Origin: Calothrix sp. NIES-2100
GTDB lineage: Bacteria; Cyanobacteriota; Cyanobacteriia; Cyanobacteriales; Nostocaceae
NCBI RefSeq assembly: GCF_002368195.1
Contig: NZ_AP018178.1
Span: 6,832,645 to 6,896,644, forward strand
Length of the DNA: 64,000 nt
Reading direction: 5' to 3'
Shown here: in pieces, positions 1 through 9,722 of the stretch
Layout: each line of letters opens with the position of its first letter
How positions within the stretch are numbered: position 1 is the stretch's first letter
The notes under the pieces: model-generated
What the model was told of the DNA's origin: nothing
Databases searched by the model: none
What the model saw: the letters and a program-made list of their open reading frames with translations, nothing else
Position numbers and translations under genes: made by a program

Positions 1-1775
<1,775 letters not shown>

Positions 1776-2191
1776 CACTGACGCTTACTTTTAGGATTCT
1801 TGACTAAGTTAGGACAGCGCTAGCGACGGTCTTGAGAAGACTGGGACACACAGACAAATGTGTAGACACTGCTTTTGTGGGTTCGGTCGCCAGACTTGTC
1901 ATCCTTGGGAGAAGCCACAAAAAATTGCGGTTTCTAGAGCATAGGCGACTGCGTTAGCGCATCATCACTTTAAAGCAATCTCCGTTGCAGTCAACTGTCC
2001 GTCCTCAAGCAACTGTCTAGGTCGAACTGTTAATAATTGTGACACACTCCCTTTAGCATAAAATACCCCACCAGGAGGTCATTAGGTGGGGTGTTAAGCT
2101 TGGTTTTAGATTTGCTTTACCAAATGGATTGTTAAAAATTAATGGTCAAGAGTGACAATACTCAATTTTGAGTATTGACTTTTAACTGTTT
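1776..2191. other. Gene-free stretch upstream of ndhF1
   Basis: There are 416 bases between the ndhF1 start and the thioredoxin-like gene. It should hold the ndhF1 promoter. I see no clear -35/-10 pair. It contains fragments of a dispersed GC-rich repeat (around 1935-1965, with a GCGTTAGCGC core) and the hairpin at 2063-2094. Confidence 0.6.
2063..2094 (-). terminator. Stem-loop, probable terminator of the thioredoxin-like gene
   Basis: ACCCCACC (2065-2072) pairs with GGTGGGGT (2085-2092), with two further weaker pairs outside and a 12-base loop. Read on the minus strand the stem is followed by TATTTTAT. It lies about 100 bases downstream of the minus-strand thioredoxin-like gene and before ndhF1, so it probably separates the two transcripts. 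Confidence 0.6.
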
Positions 2192-2578
2192 TTATGATTT
2201 GCGACATCCTAAATCGACTGTTTTGGCGTTACTGTAAATTGGATAACGCTTGCTGTAACTCACTTTAATCTCTTCTAGAGCTAGACGTAAGTCGTCTCTG
2301 CCACGAAAACTCTCAAGACGATACTGGATGATGCCATTTTCAATTAACAGTAAAGTTGGCAGTGACTTTAGTCGATATGTCGTAGACAATTTAAAATTTT
2401 GGTCAGCGTTCACTCCAACTAATTTAATTTGCTCCCCGCATTGGGCTTGAAATTGCAATAACAGGGGCTGGATAATGCGGCACAAGCCACACCAAGGTGC
2501 TTCAAAATTCACTAAAACCGGGATAGGAGATTCTAAAACTTCTTGAGTAAATGTCCGCTCACTAACCGACAACACCAT
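2192..2578 (-). CDS. Thioredoxin-fold protein with WCGLC active site
   Basis: A 128-residue thioredoxin-like protein. The active site is WCGLC (residues 29-33), with APWC in front and the cis-proline region SLPTLLL at about residues 92-98. The usual Trx motif is WCGPC; Leu in place of Pro changes the expected redox potential and is typical of divergent cyanobacterial thioredoxin-like proteins. There is no signal peptide, so it should be cytoplasmic. The last ~20 residues extend past the normal fold. The gene stands alone between ndhF1 and Z-ISO on the same strand, with its own terminator-like hairpin downstream. The redox partner cannot be told from sequence. Confidence 0.88.
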   Translation of the reverse strand: MVLSVSERTFTQEVLESPIPVLVNFEAPWCGLCRIIQPLLLQFQAQCGEQIKLVGVNADQNFKLSTTYRLKSLPTLLLIENGIIQYRLESFRGRDDLRLALEEIKVSYSKRYPIYSNAKTVDLGCRKS

Positions 2579-2716
2579 GACGCCTCTAAAATTATAGGGT
2601 TTTTATATCAAACTAACTATCGACAGGTAGTATTGGCAAGCCAGTGACTGCCGATAGACGCTCTGTGGGCACAAATAGTTTAGACAAAAATTGATCGCGT
2701 TGATTGCGGCACTGAT

Positions 2717-2751
2717 AAAAAAGCCACCGTAAATGTCGCGTAGGCTTTTTT
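2717..2751. terminator. Bidirectional-looking terminator hairpin
   Basis: AAAAAAGCC (2717-2725) and GGCTTTTTT (2743-2751) form a 9-bp stem around a 17-base loop, with A-run and T-run ends in both directions. On the minus strand it could end the Z-ISO transcript, although it lies about 400 bases beyond the stop codon. Confidence 0.55.
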
Positions 2752-2888
2752 GGATGCTCAACTCTTGATAGTCACTGCTGCTGAGGGATACAAGTTAAGT
2801 TAATCATTTGTCAGTTTTTTTGTGGCTTTATTCTCATCTAAGTCCGTTAATAGGCGCTTGCAGATTTCTTGACCACTAACCACTGTAC

Positions 2889-2942
2889 GGGCGGGTTTAC
2901 AGATATCAAAGCTGATCAACGATGATCTCAATAAACCCGCCC
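2889..2942. repeat. 11-bp inverted repeat of the GGGCGGG family
   Basis: GGGCGGGTTTA (2889-2899) is exactly complementary to TAAACCCGCCC (2932-2942), with 32 bases between. Relatives with shorter loops occur at 23630-23648, 33202-33221 and 52655-52673, so it is a dispersed palindromic repeat. Confidence 0.65.
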
Positions 2943-3158
2943 CTACTGACACCATCCTCATCCAGCAAGAGACCTGAGGATTTTTGCTCCCTAGCAAAAA
3001 TAATTTACCAGCGACTACCAACCTAAAATCTCAAACCGACTACATGCACCCCCACTGACAGCTATTTGAATTTATCCTACATTGATTTGGTAGCAATTGA
3101 TAAGTTGTGATTTTCATCAATTTTAGTACTATATTCTGATAATGGGGATCGCCTAAAT

Positions 3159-3875
3159 TTACCATGTTAACTTACTCGTTGCTGATAATAACAGGGGGTG
3201 CGACCACCAAAGCAAAGCCACAAAAATGGCAACTCCTAAATAAGCAGGACGCAGAAATTCTGACCATAAGAGACATTGACGACCTGCGATAATTGCAGCG
3301 AAGGGAATAATAGAAGTCCGCTGTTTGATACTTTCAAAGGCTTCGCCATAGCGTTGACCCAGGCGACGATCCCCGTGCCAGACACCAAACAAATGATGCA
3401 ACACTAAGCCAATAGAGGTGAACAGCGTAAAGCTAGTGCCTAACCAGAGAGTATGGGCAACACACCAAATTATTTGTCCTACCATTTGGGGATGACGGGT
3501 GATGCGAATAATTCCGGTCTCGTAAAGATGAACCTGGGGCTTTTGAATAGCGGCAATTTCTAGTAGATTGAAGGTAGCAGGATACAAAAACAAAAAGGAA
3601 ATCGCTGACAGCACCCAAACTAAAATCTGCACACCTGGTACATCTTTCACCTGCCAAAGTTGCAAGCCATCATAACGGTGATTAAAAAAGTAAATAATTA
3701 ATATTACAGCTAAGGGTAAGCTGACTAAGGCAAATAAAATCCGGTAAAGCCTAGGTCCCATGTATTTTTCTGCCCAAGGACGTAAGGCGGCTCCCCCGCT
3801 GTGAGCGATCGCAAAAACTAACTGTAGCCCCAATATGACAAAATGACTGGGGGTCAACCAAGAAATCAGCATCAT
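3159..3875 (-). CDS. 15-cis-zeta-carotene isomerase Z-ISO (NnrU family)
   Basis: A 238-residue polytopic membrane protein. It carries nearly every hallmark of plant Z-ISO: HSGGAALR (His25), FNHRYDGLQLWQ, FLYPATFNLLE, TGIIRITRHPQMVGQIIWC, AHTLWLG, HHLFGVWHGDRRLGQRYGE, FESIKQRTSIIPFAAI and a final W residue. Known role: the haem-b enzyme that isomerises the central 15-15' cis bond of zeta-carotene on the way to lycopene. The His residues in HSGGA, TRHP and AHTLW are where haem ligands are expected. About six membrane segments are visible. It is divergent from rbcR, with a 216-base shared promoter region. No symbol is given because cyanobacterial naming varies. Confidence 0.9.
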   Translation of the reverse strand: MMLISWLTPSHFVILGLQLVFAIAHSGGAALRPWAEKYMGPRLYRILFALVSLPLAVILIIYFFNHRYDGLQLWQVKDVPGVQILVWVLSAISFLFLYPATFNLLEIAAIQKPQVHLYETGIIRITRHPQMVGQIIWCVAHTLWLGTSFTLFTSIGLVLHHLFGVWHGDRRLGQRYGEAFESIKQRTSIIPFAAIIAGRQCLLWSEFLRPAYLGVAIFVALLWWSHPLLLSATSKLTW

Positions 3876-4091
3876 AACTTATACGTAAGTGAAGTAAATT
3901 AAAGAAAACTTAGTTCAGTACAACCAATACCACAAAGTATTCAAATAGGAACTTTAGTCAAGATGTTGTGCTACTGTCTTTTCCAAGCCTTGCTTCCAGG
4001 TTTAAGATGCCATCAATCATGCCGCCAATCGGAGGTGTGAAATGCTGATTTCTTACCAAAGCCCCTCCTTTCTTGTTTGTGGGTTTAGCCT

Positions 4092-5105
4092 ATGTCTGAC
4101 CTTCCTTTCACTTTAGATCAGTTACGTATTCTCAAAGCTATCGCCGTAGAAGGGAGCTTCAAGCGCGCCGCTGATAGTCTTTATGTCTCCCAACCAGCCG
4201 TCAGTTTGCAAGTGCAAAACTTAGAACGGCAGCTGGATGTTCCTTTATTTGACCGTGGAGGCCGTCGTGCCCAATTAACTGAAGCTGGACATTTACTTCT
4301 CAGTTACGGGGAGAAAATCCTCAGTCTCTGTCAAGAAACCTGCCGTGCGATCGAAGATTTACAAAATCTCCAAGGAGGTACTTTGATTGTCGGTGCTTCT
4401 CAGACTACCGGCACTTATCTGTTGCCCAAAATGATCGGCATGTTTAGACAAAAATATCCCGATGTGGCGGTACAATTACACGTCCACTCGACTCGCCGGA
4501 CAGCTTGGAGTGTCGCTAACGGACAAGTGGATTTAGCCATCATTGGCGGCGAAATTCCTGGTGAATTGGCAGAATCTTTAGAAAAAATTCCCTACGCTGA
4601 AGATGAGCTGGTGCTGATTTTACCGATCTTCCATCCCTTTAGCAAACTCGAAACTATCCAAAAAGACGACCTTTATAAACTACAATTCATCACTCTAGAT
4701 TCGCAATCGACTATCCGCAAAGTCATTGACCAAGTGCTAGCTCGCTGTGAAATAGATACGCGGCGTTTTAAAGTCGAAATGGAATTAAATTCCATAGAAG
4801 CAATTAAAAATGCCGTGCAATCTGGGTTGGGAGCAGCTTTTGTTTCCACCTCCGCCATTGCTAAAGAGTTACAAATGGGCGTGTTGCACTGTGCCGCGAT
4901 TGAAGGCGTTGTTGTTAAGCGTACACTTTGGCTGATTTTTAATCCCAATCGCTATCGTTCCAAGGCAGCAGAAGCTTTTAGTCAGGAAATTTTGCCTCAG
5001 TTTGCTACCCCAGGATGGAATCATAATGTATTAAAGTTGTCGCCAAAAAATTTAATGCTCAATACATTGGATATAGTGACACCCGCCGCCACTGACGAAG
5101 GCTAA
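4092..5105 (+). CDS. rbcR: LysR-type regulator RbcR/Ycf30
   Basis: A 337-residue LysR-family activator. The N-terminal winged helix-turn-helix is FTLDQLRILKAIAVEGSFKRA followed by LYVSQPAVSLQVQNLE (residues 6-45). The effector domain follows, with LIVGASQTTGTYLLPKMI and the conserved DLAIIGGEIP. It matches the RbcR/Ycf30 branch, including the GRRAQLTEAG turn, which in cyanobacteria and red-algal plastids controls Rubisco or inorganic-carbon genes. The related CmpR and NdhR differ in the effector pocket, and I cannot exclude them outright. The start codon is ATG. It is transcribed divergently from Z-ISO and followed by heptamer repeats. Confidence 0.88.
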   Translation: MSDLPFTLDQLRILKAIAVEGSFKRAADSLYVSQPAVSLQVQNLERQLDVPLFDRGGRRAQLTEAGHLLLSYGEKILSLCQETCRAIEDLQNLQGGTLIVGASQTTGTYLLPKMIGMFRQKYPDVAVQLHVHSTRRTAWSVANGQVDLAIIGGEIPGELAESLEKIPYAEDELVLILPIFHPFSKLETIQKDDLYKLQFITLDSQSTIRKVIDQVLARCEIDTRRFKVEMELNSIEAIKNAVQSGLGAAFVSTSAIAKELQMGVLHCAAIEGVVVKRTLWLIFNPNRYRSKAAEAFSQEILPQFATPGWNHNVLKLSPKNLMLNTLDIVTPAATDEG

Positions 5106-5439
5106 CCTCTAGTAATTAGTTATTAGTCATTAGTCATGAGTCATTAGTTAAAAAGACGATTACTGCTGCGCGGTAGTCAAAAGAAGGGTTGTTTAGCTAG
5201 TAACCGCCTGTAGAGCAAGTTACCCTAGAGTAGTCAGTACTTTATTTGTGCCTACTGAAAGTAGCTGGCTTTCATGTGCCTAGTTTGACCACACCAAGCC
5301 GCTAGTCTCGTCTTCGATTAGCCTCTACGATCCTGGCTGATGCCGAAATTATAGAGTAGGGGTTATATATTTACGCGCCCGCTGTACGATGGACTACTGA
5401 CTATGGACTACTGACTATGGACTATTGACAATAACTAAA
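5106..5439. other. Gene-free stretch bounded by heptamer repeats
   Basis: Just after rbcR there is a run of TTAGTCA-type heptamers (5114-5150). At the other end GACTACTGACTATG-type units (5390-5430) run into the kinase start. The middle ~240 bases show no gene or clear RNA. Confidence 0.6.
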
Positions 5440-6831
5440 ATGGAAGTTTACTGCACTCGTCCCCGCTGTCCGCGTCCACAAAACTTTTTTGCGGATTTAG
5501 ATGATAACACAACGCTAAAAACAGCCCAGCAAAAGTATTGCACTACCTGTGGAATGCCACTCATGCTAGATGGTCGATATGTACCAATCAAGCTACTAGG
5601 TAGGGGAGGGTTTGGAGCCGCATTTTTAGCACGCGATCGCCGGATTCCAGGAATGCGTCAATGCGTAGTTAAGCAGTTTCAACCTACCGGGAACTTAACT
5701 TCTACTCAACTGCAAATAGCCCAACAGCTATTTGAAAGAGAAGCAGAAGTTCTGGCAGAAATAGGCAACGAACACGAGCAAATTCCTGACTTGTTCGCTT
5801 TTTTTCCCATCACAGTTCCCAGCTTGCAACCAGGACAACAAGACCAGTTTTTTTACTTAGTACAGGAATATATTAATGGGCAAAATCTGGAGGAAGAATT
5901 AGTCAAAAAAAGTAGATTTTCGGAAGCAGAAATTGTCGAGGTACTGCAAGAAATTCTCAAGGTACTCCAGTTTGTTCACGATCGCGGCATTATCCACAGA
6001 GATATTAAACCTTCTAATATCATGCGTCGTCGTGATGGCAAACTCTTTCTGCTTGATTTTGGTGCAGTCAAGCAAGTTACCAATAACCCGGCGACTTCTT
6101 CTACGGGAATTTACTCTCTGGGATTTGCACCCCCTGAACAAATGGCTGGAAATCAAGTCTTCCCATCTACAGATTTATATGCGCTGGCTGTAACTGTTTT
6201 AACTTTGTTAACTGGTCAGGAAGCAACTCAGTTGTTTGATGCCTACAGTAACCAGTGGAAATGGCGAACACAAGTTAATGTTAATCCTCGCCTAGCTGAT
6301 ATTTTAGATAAAATGCTTCTCCCAGCTGCTAGTCAACGCTTTCAGTCAGCCCAAGAGGTTTTAAATGCACTAGCAGAAGTTTATCAACTACAGTTAATAC
6401 CGCCTACACACATTACATCCACATCCCTTCCCGCTGTACAAGGTTCTATTCGGGTGGCTTCACAATTACCAACAGCTATACCAGCTTTTTCTACATGGGA
6501 ATTTTTAGCAGGAGCCGCCTTTAGCGGATTTGAAGGCGCATTAATCGGGATCGCTTGTTTCAGTCTGATACATAACCCCATTATTACTCTAGGTATTTCA
6601 TTTGTGATTTTGGGAGTACTAATTTTTGCTCAAGCAAGAAGGTGGATTGAAAAGTTAGATTTATTAATTATTTCAGCTATTACTTTTGCTATTATTTTTT
6701 TTATGCCCCTATTACGTGCTGAACTGGGCATTCAACAAATATTGATGTTAGCCGTTGCCGCAGCTTTAGTAAGTATTGCACTAACCGCATTATTTCGTCT
6801 GATCTATAAATTACTTTCTCTAATTCTTTAA
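5440..6831 (+). CDS. Ser/Thr protein kinase with 4-Cys N-terminal motif and C-terminal membrane helices
   Basis: 463 residues from the ATG at 5440. An upstream in-frame TTG at 5425 lies in tandem repeat sequence and is unlikely to be the start. The N-terminus has two Cys pairs (Cys5/Cys10 and Cys34/Cys37) that look like a small zinc ribbon. The kinase domain has GRGGFG (54-59), catalytic Lys78, HRDIKPSN, DFGAVKQ and APPEQMAG, so it should be active. The last ~110 residues form about four hydrophobic helices, so the protein is membrane-anchored. This is the cyanobacterial 4-Cys PknB-like kinase type. The PstS-like gene follows 90 bases downstream, suggesting a link with phosphate binding. Confidence 0.9.
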   Translation: MEVYCTRPRCPRPQNFFADLDDNTTLKTAQQKYCTTCGMPLMLDGRYVPIKLLGRGGFGAAFLARDRRIPGMRQCVVKQFQPTGNLTSTQLQIAQQLFEREAEVLAEIGNEHEQIPDLFAFFPITVPSLQPGQQDQFFYLVQEYINGQNLEEELVKKSRFSEAEIVEVLQEILKVLQFVHDRGIIHRDIKPSNIMRRRDGKLFLLDFGAVKQVTNNPATSSTGIYSLGFAPPEQMAGNQVFPSTDLYALAVTVLTLLTGQEATQLFDAYSNQWKWRTQVNVNPRLADILDKMLLPAASQRFQSAQEVLNALAEVYQLQLIPPTHITSTSLPAVQGSIRVASQLPTAIPAFSTWEFLAGAAFSGFEGALIGIACFSLIHNPIITLGISFVILGVLIFAQARRWIEKLDLLIISAITFAIIFFMPLLRAELGIQQILMLAVAAALVSIALTALFRLIYKLLSLIL

Positions 6832-6847
6832 ACAGTTAACATCAAAT

Positions 6848-6866
6848 TTTAACCTATTTTTAACCT
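6848..6866 (+). promoter_or_regulatory. Candidate Pho box (SphR operator)
   Basis: TTTAACCT occurs at 6848-6855 and again at 6859-6866, exactly 11 bases apart. That is the spacing and consensus (PyTTAAPyPyT repeats) I recall for cyanobacterial Pho boxes. A weaker third unit, GTTAACAT, is at 6835-6842. The pair ends 55 bases before the PstS-like start codon. The SphR/SphS system that would use it is encoded at 27.7-29.8 kb. Confidence 0.6.
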
Positions 6867-6921
6867 AAGCCCAAGCCCAAAATGGGACATTGCGCTTAGA
6901 TAGAAAAATCACAATAAAAAT

Positions 6922-7950
6922 ATGTCGCCAAAAAACGGAACTAATGAAACTGGAGTTTTGGCTTTAACTTTGGTGATTACACTAGGGTTGGTAGGTGGTG
7001 TATTTTGGTGGTTGGCTAATAATTCTGGACTGAGCAATAATATCATTCCTAATCAATCCCGCCCGAAGCAAGATACATTGACCCAAAAGATAAATGTTCC
7101 CTCAGGATTGTTTAGTTATGGGGGTAGTACCACTTGGGCTCCCATCCGCAAAGAAGTAGAGCCAGAAATTCAAAAGCTTTGGCCTAATTTTCAATTACGT
7201 TACACCGATCCCACCACTGGTGCGCCGGGATCTACTCCAGGGATTAAAATGCTTTTGGATAACCAACTGGCTTTTTCCCAGTCATCTCGCTCCCTGAAAG
7301 ATGATGAATATCAAAAGGCACAACAACGTGGCTTTCAACTCAAAGAAATTCCTGTGGCCATTGACGGGATTGCGATCGCAGTTCATCCCAGTCTGCAAAT
7401 TCCCGGTTTAACCTTGGCGCAGCTTAAAGATATATATACAGGTAAACTCACTAACTGGCAACAGGTGAATGGCCCTAATTTACCTATTACACCTTACTCT
7501 CGGCGTTTAGAGGAGGGAGGTACCATCGAATTTTTCGATCAAAATATCATGGGAGGAGAAAAATTTGCTGCCAATGTCAAATTTATCCCCACTACAACTC
7601 AAGCTTTAAGAGAAGTGGCAAATAATCCAGGGGGAATTTACTATGGCTCTGCCCCGGAAGTCGTGGGACAATGTAGTGTTAAGCCCTTACCCTTGGGACG
7701 AAAATCAGATCAATTTATTCCACCCTATAAAGAGCCTTTCGTTCCCCTGCAAAACTGCCCACAACAGCGTAACAAAATCAATGTAGTCTCCTTCCAAACA
7801 GGTGAATACCCAATTACTAGGCGGTTATTTGTAATTATTAAACAAAATGGACAAAGCGATCAGCAAGCAGGAGAAGCTTACGCTAACTGGCTGCTGACTG
7901 CTCAAGGTCAACAATTAATTGCTAAAGCAGGATTTGTCAGAATCCGTTAA
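6922..7950 (+). CDS. PstS-like phosphate-binding protein, membrane-anchored
   Basis: 342 residues. An N-terminal hydrophobic helix (about residues 12-32) has no lipobox or clear signal-peptidase site, so it probably stays as an anchor. The periplasmic binding fold follows: FSYGGSTTWAPIR near the start, FSQSSRSLKDDE, IPVAIDGIAIAVHPS, LTLAQLKDIYTGKLTNW and GGIYYGSAPEVVGQC. These match the PstS-like (PBP-like) family, in which such segments line the phosphate site. No pst transporter genes are nearby. Its place after a kinase gene and the Pho-box repeat upstream suggest a phosphate-starvation role, possibly sensing. Confidence 0.85.
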   Translation: MSPKNGTNETGVLALTLVITLGLVGGVFWWLANNSGLSNNIIPNQSRPKQDTLTQKINVPSGLFSYGGSTTWAPIRKEVEPEIQKLWPNFQLRYTDPTTGAPGSTPGIKMLLDNQLAFSQSSRSLKDDEYQKAQQRGFQLKEIPVAIDGIAIAVHPSLQIPGLTLAQLKDIYTGKLTNWQQVNGPNLPITPYSRRLEEGGTIEFFDQNIMGGEKFAANVKFIPTTTQALREVANNPGGIYYGSAPEVVGQCSVKPLPLGRKSDQFIPPYKEPFVPLQNCPQQRNKINVVSFQTGEYPITRRLFVIIKQNGQSDQQAGEAYANWLLTAQGQQLIAKAGFVRIR

Positions 7951-8289
7951 TCAAATACCTTTGACTGCTAGGGATTTACCAGAAATTCTGTCTTGAAAAT
8001 GGCCACTAAGCACTAGGGCGTGTTTTCAAACCCCAAAAGCCTTCAGGCTGAAGCCTGAGGCTACAGAAACAAAGCCTGACGACCCAGGCTCAAAATCTTG
8101 GTGTTTCGTAGTCCGCCGACGCGGACTTTGTTTATATAGCCGCACCCTCGGTGGGTGATGGCGACGAAAGAAAACACGTTCTAGTAGTTTATGTCATTAA
8201 TTCTCCTGGAAGAATTATGAAGCTGCAATCAAAGTAGTTCTCAAAAAAAACAAATAACCCCCAGGCTGCAAAAAAAACCTAGCGGCAAA
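7951..8289. repeat. Gene-free stretch with a dispersed palindromic repeat
   Basis: Roughly 8030-8175 is a composite of short inverted repeats: AAGCCTTCAGGCTGAAGCC-type pairs at 8037-8065, then GTCCGCC/GACGCGGAC around 8111-8127. This looks like the REP/MITE-like filler common in Nostoc genomes. It separates the intact PstS-like gene from its decayed copy. Confidence 0.55.
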
Positions 8290-8710
8290 AATTTTTGTCC
8301 CAGACATGAAGGGTGGTCAACATGATTGGATCATCAGTGGAATCAGTCTCCACCACCACCCAAGCCTTGCAAAATTGGCTGTTAGTCCTGGTTGTATTGA
8401 TGAATACTTCTGCCCCAGAGGTGGTTCCTCAATGCTCAATTACGCCCTTGCTGTTGGGGCAAATACAAGGGTAGTACGTTGCTCTTTACCGAAAACCATT
8501 GCTCTCCCATTTGAATGTTCTGGTAAACGAAACATATTGAACATTGAGGCTTCCCTATCAGGAAAATACCCGATGACACACAATCTGTTTGTGGTGGTCA
8601 AACAGACTGGTCAAACCGAGCAGCAAACAATTTTTGCTGATGCCAACTTACTTATAACTCAGCAGGAGCAGGAACTGATTTCCCAAGCTGGGTTCGTCAA
8701 AATTCGCTGA
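8290..8710 (+). pseudogene. Decayed C-terminal copy of the PstS-like gene
   Basis: An open frame at 8306-8710 reads GKYPMTHNLFVVVKQTGQ and ends QELISQAGFVKIR, parallel to GEYPITRRLFVIIKQNGQ and QQLIAKAGFVRIR of the upstream gene. Its N-terminal half looks random until other frames are read. From 8322 a second frame gives STTTQAL and later SAPEVVPQCSITPLLLG, matching TTTQAL and SAPEVVGQCSVKPLPLG, while SPGCIDEY in the first frame matches NPGGIYYG. So at least three frameshifts interrupt one ancestral reading. The first ~210 residues of the parent are absent. This is a tandem-duplication remnant, not a functional 134-residue protein. Confidence 0.85.
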
Positions 8711-8743
8711 CACCTGCTATTGATAGCAGATCTGAACTTGAGG

Positions 8744-9502
8744 TTAGCTAGCTCTATTAATCGATTCTGCTGGTAAGCAAATGAGATTGTCCCCTTGGGT
8801 CAAGATTAAGCCACGTTGACGTAATTTGCCCATTAAGCGGGTAACGGTAACACGAGTCGAACCGATCGCACTACCAATTTGGGCATGGGTCAGGGGGAAG
8901 GGCAGACAATACCCGCGAATTACATCGGGATCGGTGTCGCTCATTGCTGGCTCGCCATATTCCTCAATCAACAAAGTGAGAAATCCTAGGAGACGGTCAA
9001 TTGTGCGCCGTTGTCCCAAAGCACTCAGCCACAACAATTTACGTTGGTGCTGATATCTGAAAGCGTCCATTACTTCGCGACGGAAGTGAGGCCAGTTATC
9101 TAAATCGTGCCAGTACATCCACAGCACCGCAGTTTGATCAACGTGGGCGTAAGCCTGGAGTGTGAATGGTGACTGAGCGACAATTTCAAACGGCTGTCCC
9201 GCGCCAACAAATCCCAAGAAAGCTTCTTCTGGAGTTCTGTTGATGCGTCGAGAAGTTAACTGACTGGCAGTAGCGCTGACTTGGGCGGTTCCTACCATGC
9301 GGATCGCACCCCTTTGCACCAAATATAGCAATCCAGGGCGAGCTGGAATGCGCTCATCTTTGCTGAAGGTGCGGCAGCGATAGTGTTCTTGAGCCCAATC
9401 AAGAATGCGTTGCCAAGTCAAAAAAGGACGTGAAGCCTCGGAAAAAGAGGATGGAGATTGCATAGGTAACAAAGAGCGTTCGGCTGAAGACAAAGACGAC
9501 AT
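8744..9502 (-). CDS. devH: Crp/Fnr-family regulator, DevH-like
   Basis: 252 residues from the ATG at 9502 (MSSLSSAERS). A TTG four codons upstream is possible but less likely. The N-terminal half is a cyclic-nucleotide-binding-like beta barrel. The C-terminal winged helix has LTHAQIGSAIGSTRVTVTRL and then MGKLRQRGLI. The sequence closely resembles DevH of Anabaena sp. PCC 7120 as I remember it, an NtcA homologue needed for the heterocyst glycolipid layer and nitrogen fixation in air. There too it lies close to rbcR. An NtcA-type GTA-N8-TAC site lies about 130 bases upstream. It is divergent from the DALR-domain gene. Confidence 0.8.
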   Translation of the reverse strand: MSSLSSAERSLLPMQSPSSFSEASRPFLTWQRILDWAQEHYRCRTFSKDERIPARPGLLYLVQRGAIRMVGTAQVSATASQLTSRRINRTPEEAFLGFVGAGQPFEIVAQSPFTLQAYAHVDQTAVLWMYWHDLDNWPHFRREVMDAFRYQHQRKLLWLSALGQRRTIDRLLGFLTLLIEEYGEPAMSDTDPDVIRGYCLPFPLTHAQIGSAIGSTRVTVTRLMGKLRQRGLILTQGDNLICLPAESINRAS

Positions 9503-9628
9503 AAAAAGGTGCAAGGAGTGTCTTTGTGTTGGCGAGTTCGGCTTAACGCCTAACAGCGCCAGCCATCCAAAGAATAGAAAGGAATTTACTCCCTACTCTT
9601 TTGTTATACTTCTTACTGTACAATGATG

Positions 9629-9642
9629 GTAGTAAAGTTTAC
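9629..9642. promoter_or_regulatory. Candidate NtcA-type site between devH and the DALR gene
   Basis: GTA at 9629-9631 and TAC at 9640-9642 are separated by exactly 8 bases (GTAAAGTT), matching GTA-N8-TAC. On the minus strand a TATAAC hexamer begins 20 bases further on, the usual spacing for NtcA-activated promoters, so it most likely serves devH. The flanking T/A of the best sites is absent. Confidence 0.45.
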
Positions 9643-9722
9643 CCACTATTCATTGAATATTCATCAAATTTTATTCTACTCTCATTTTTCTTTATCTAGA
9701 AGAAACTTACAACTTTCGATAG

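Larger units (their letters stand above)
2579..3158. other. Gene-free stretch with two inverted repeats
   Basis: There are 580 bases between the thioredoxin-like gene and Z-ISO. A 73-codon open frame at 2800-3021 (minus) has no protein-like character and contains half of an inverted repeat, so I do not call it. The stretch holds the hairpin at 2717-2751 and the inverted repeat at 2889-2942. Confidence 0.6.

Noticed and set aside
2800..3021. 73-codon minus-strand frame
   Set aside because: It runs through half of an inverted repeat and has no conserved-looking blocks or start signal.
8306..8352. N-terminal part of the 134-codon frame as a true protein start
   Set aside because: Homology to the PstS-like gene continues in other frames, so this part is out-of-frame reading of a decayed gene.
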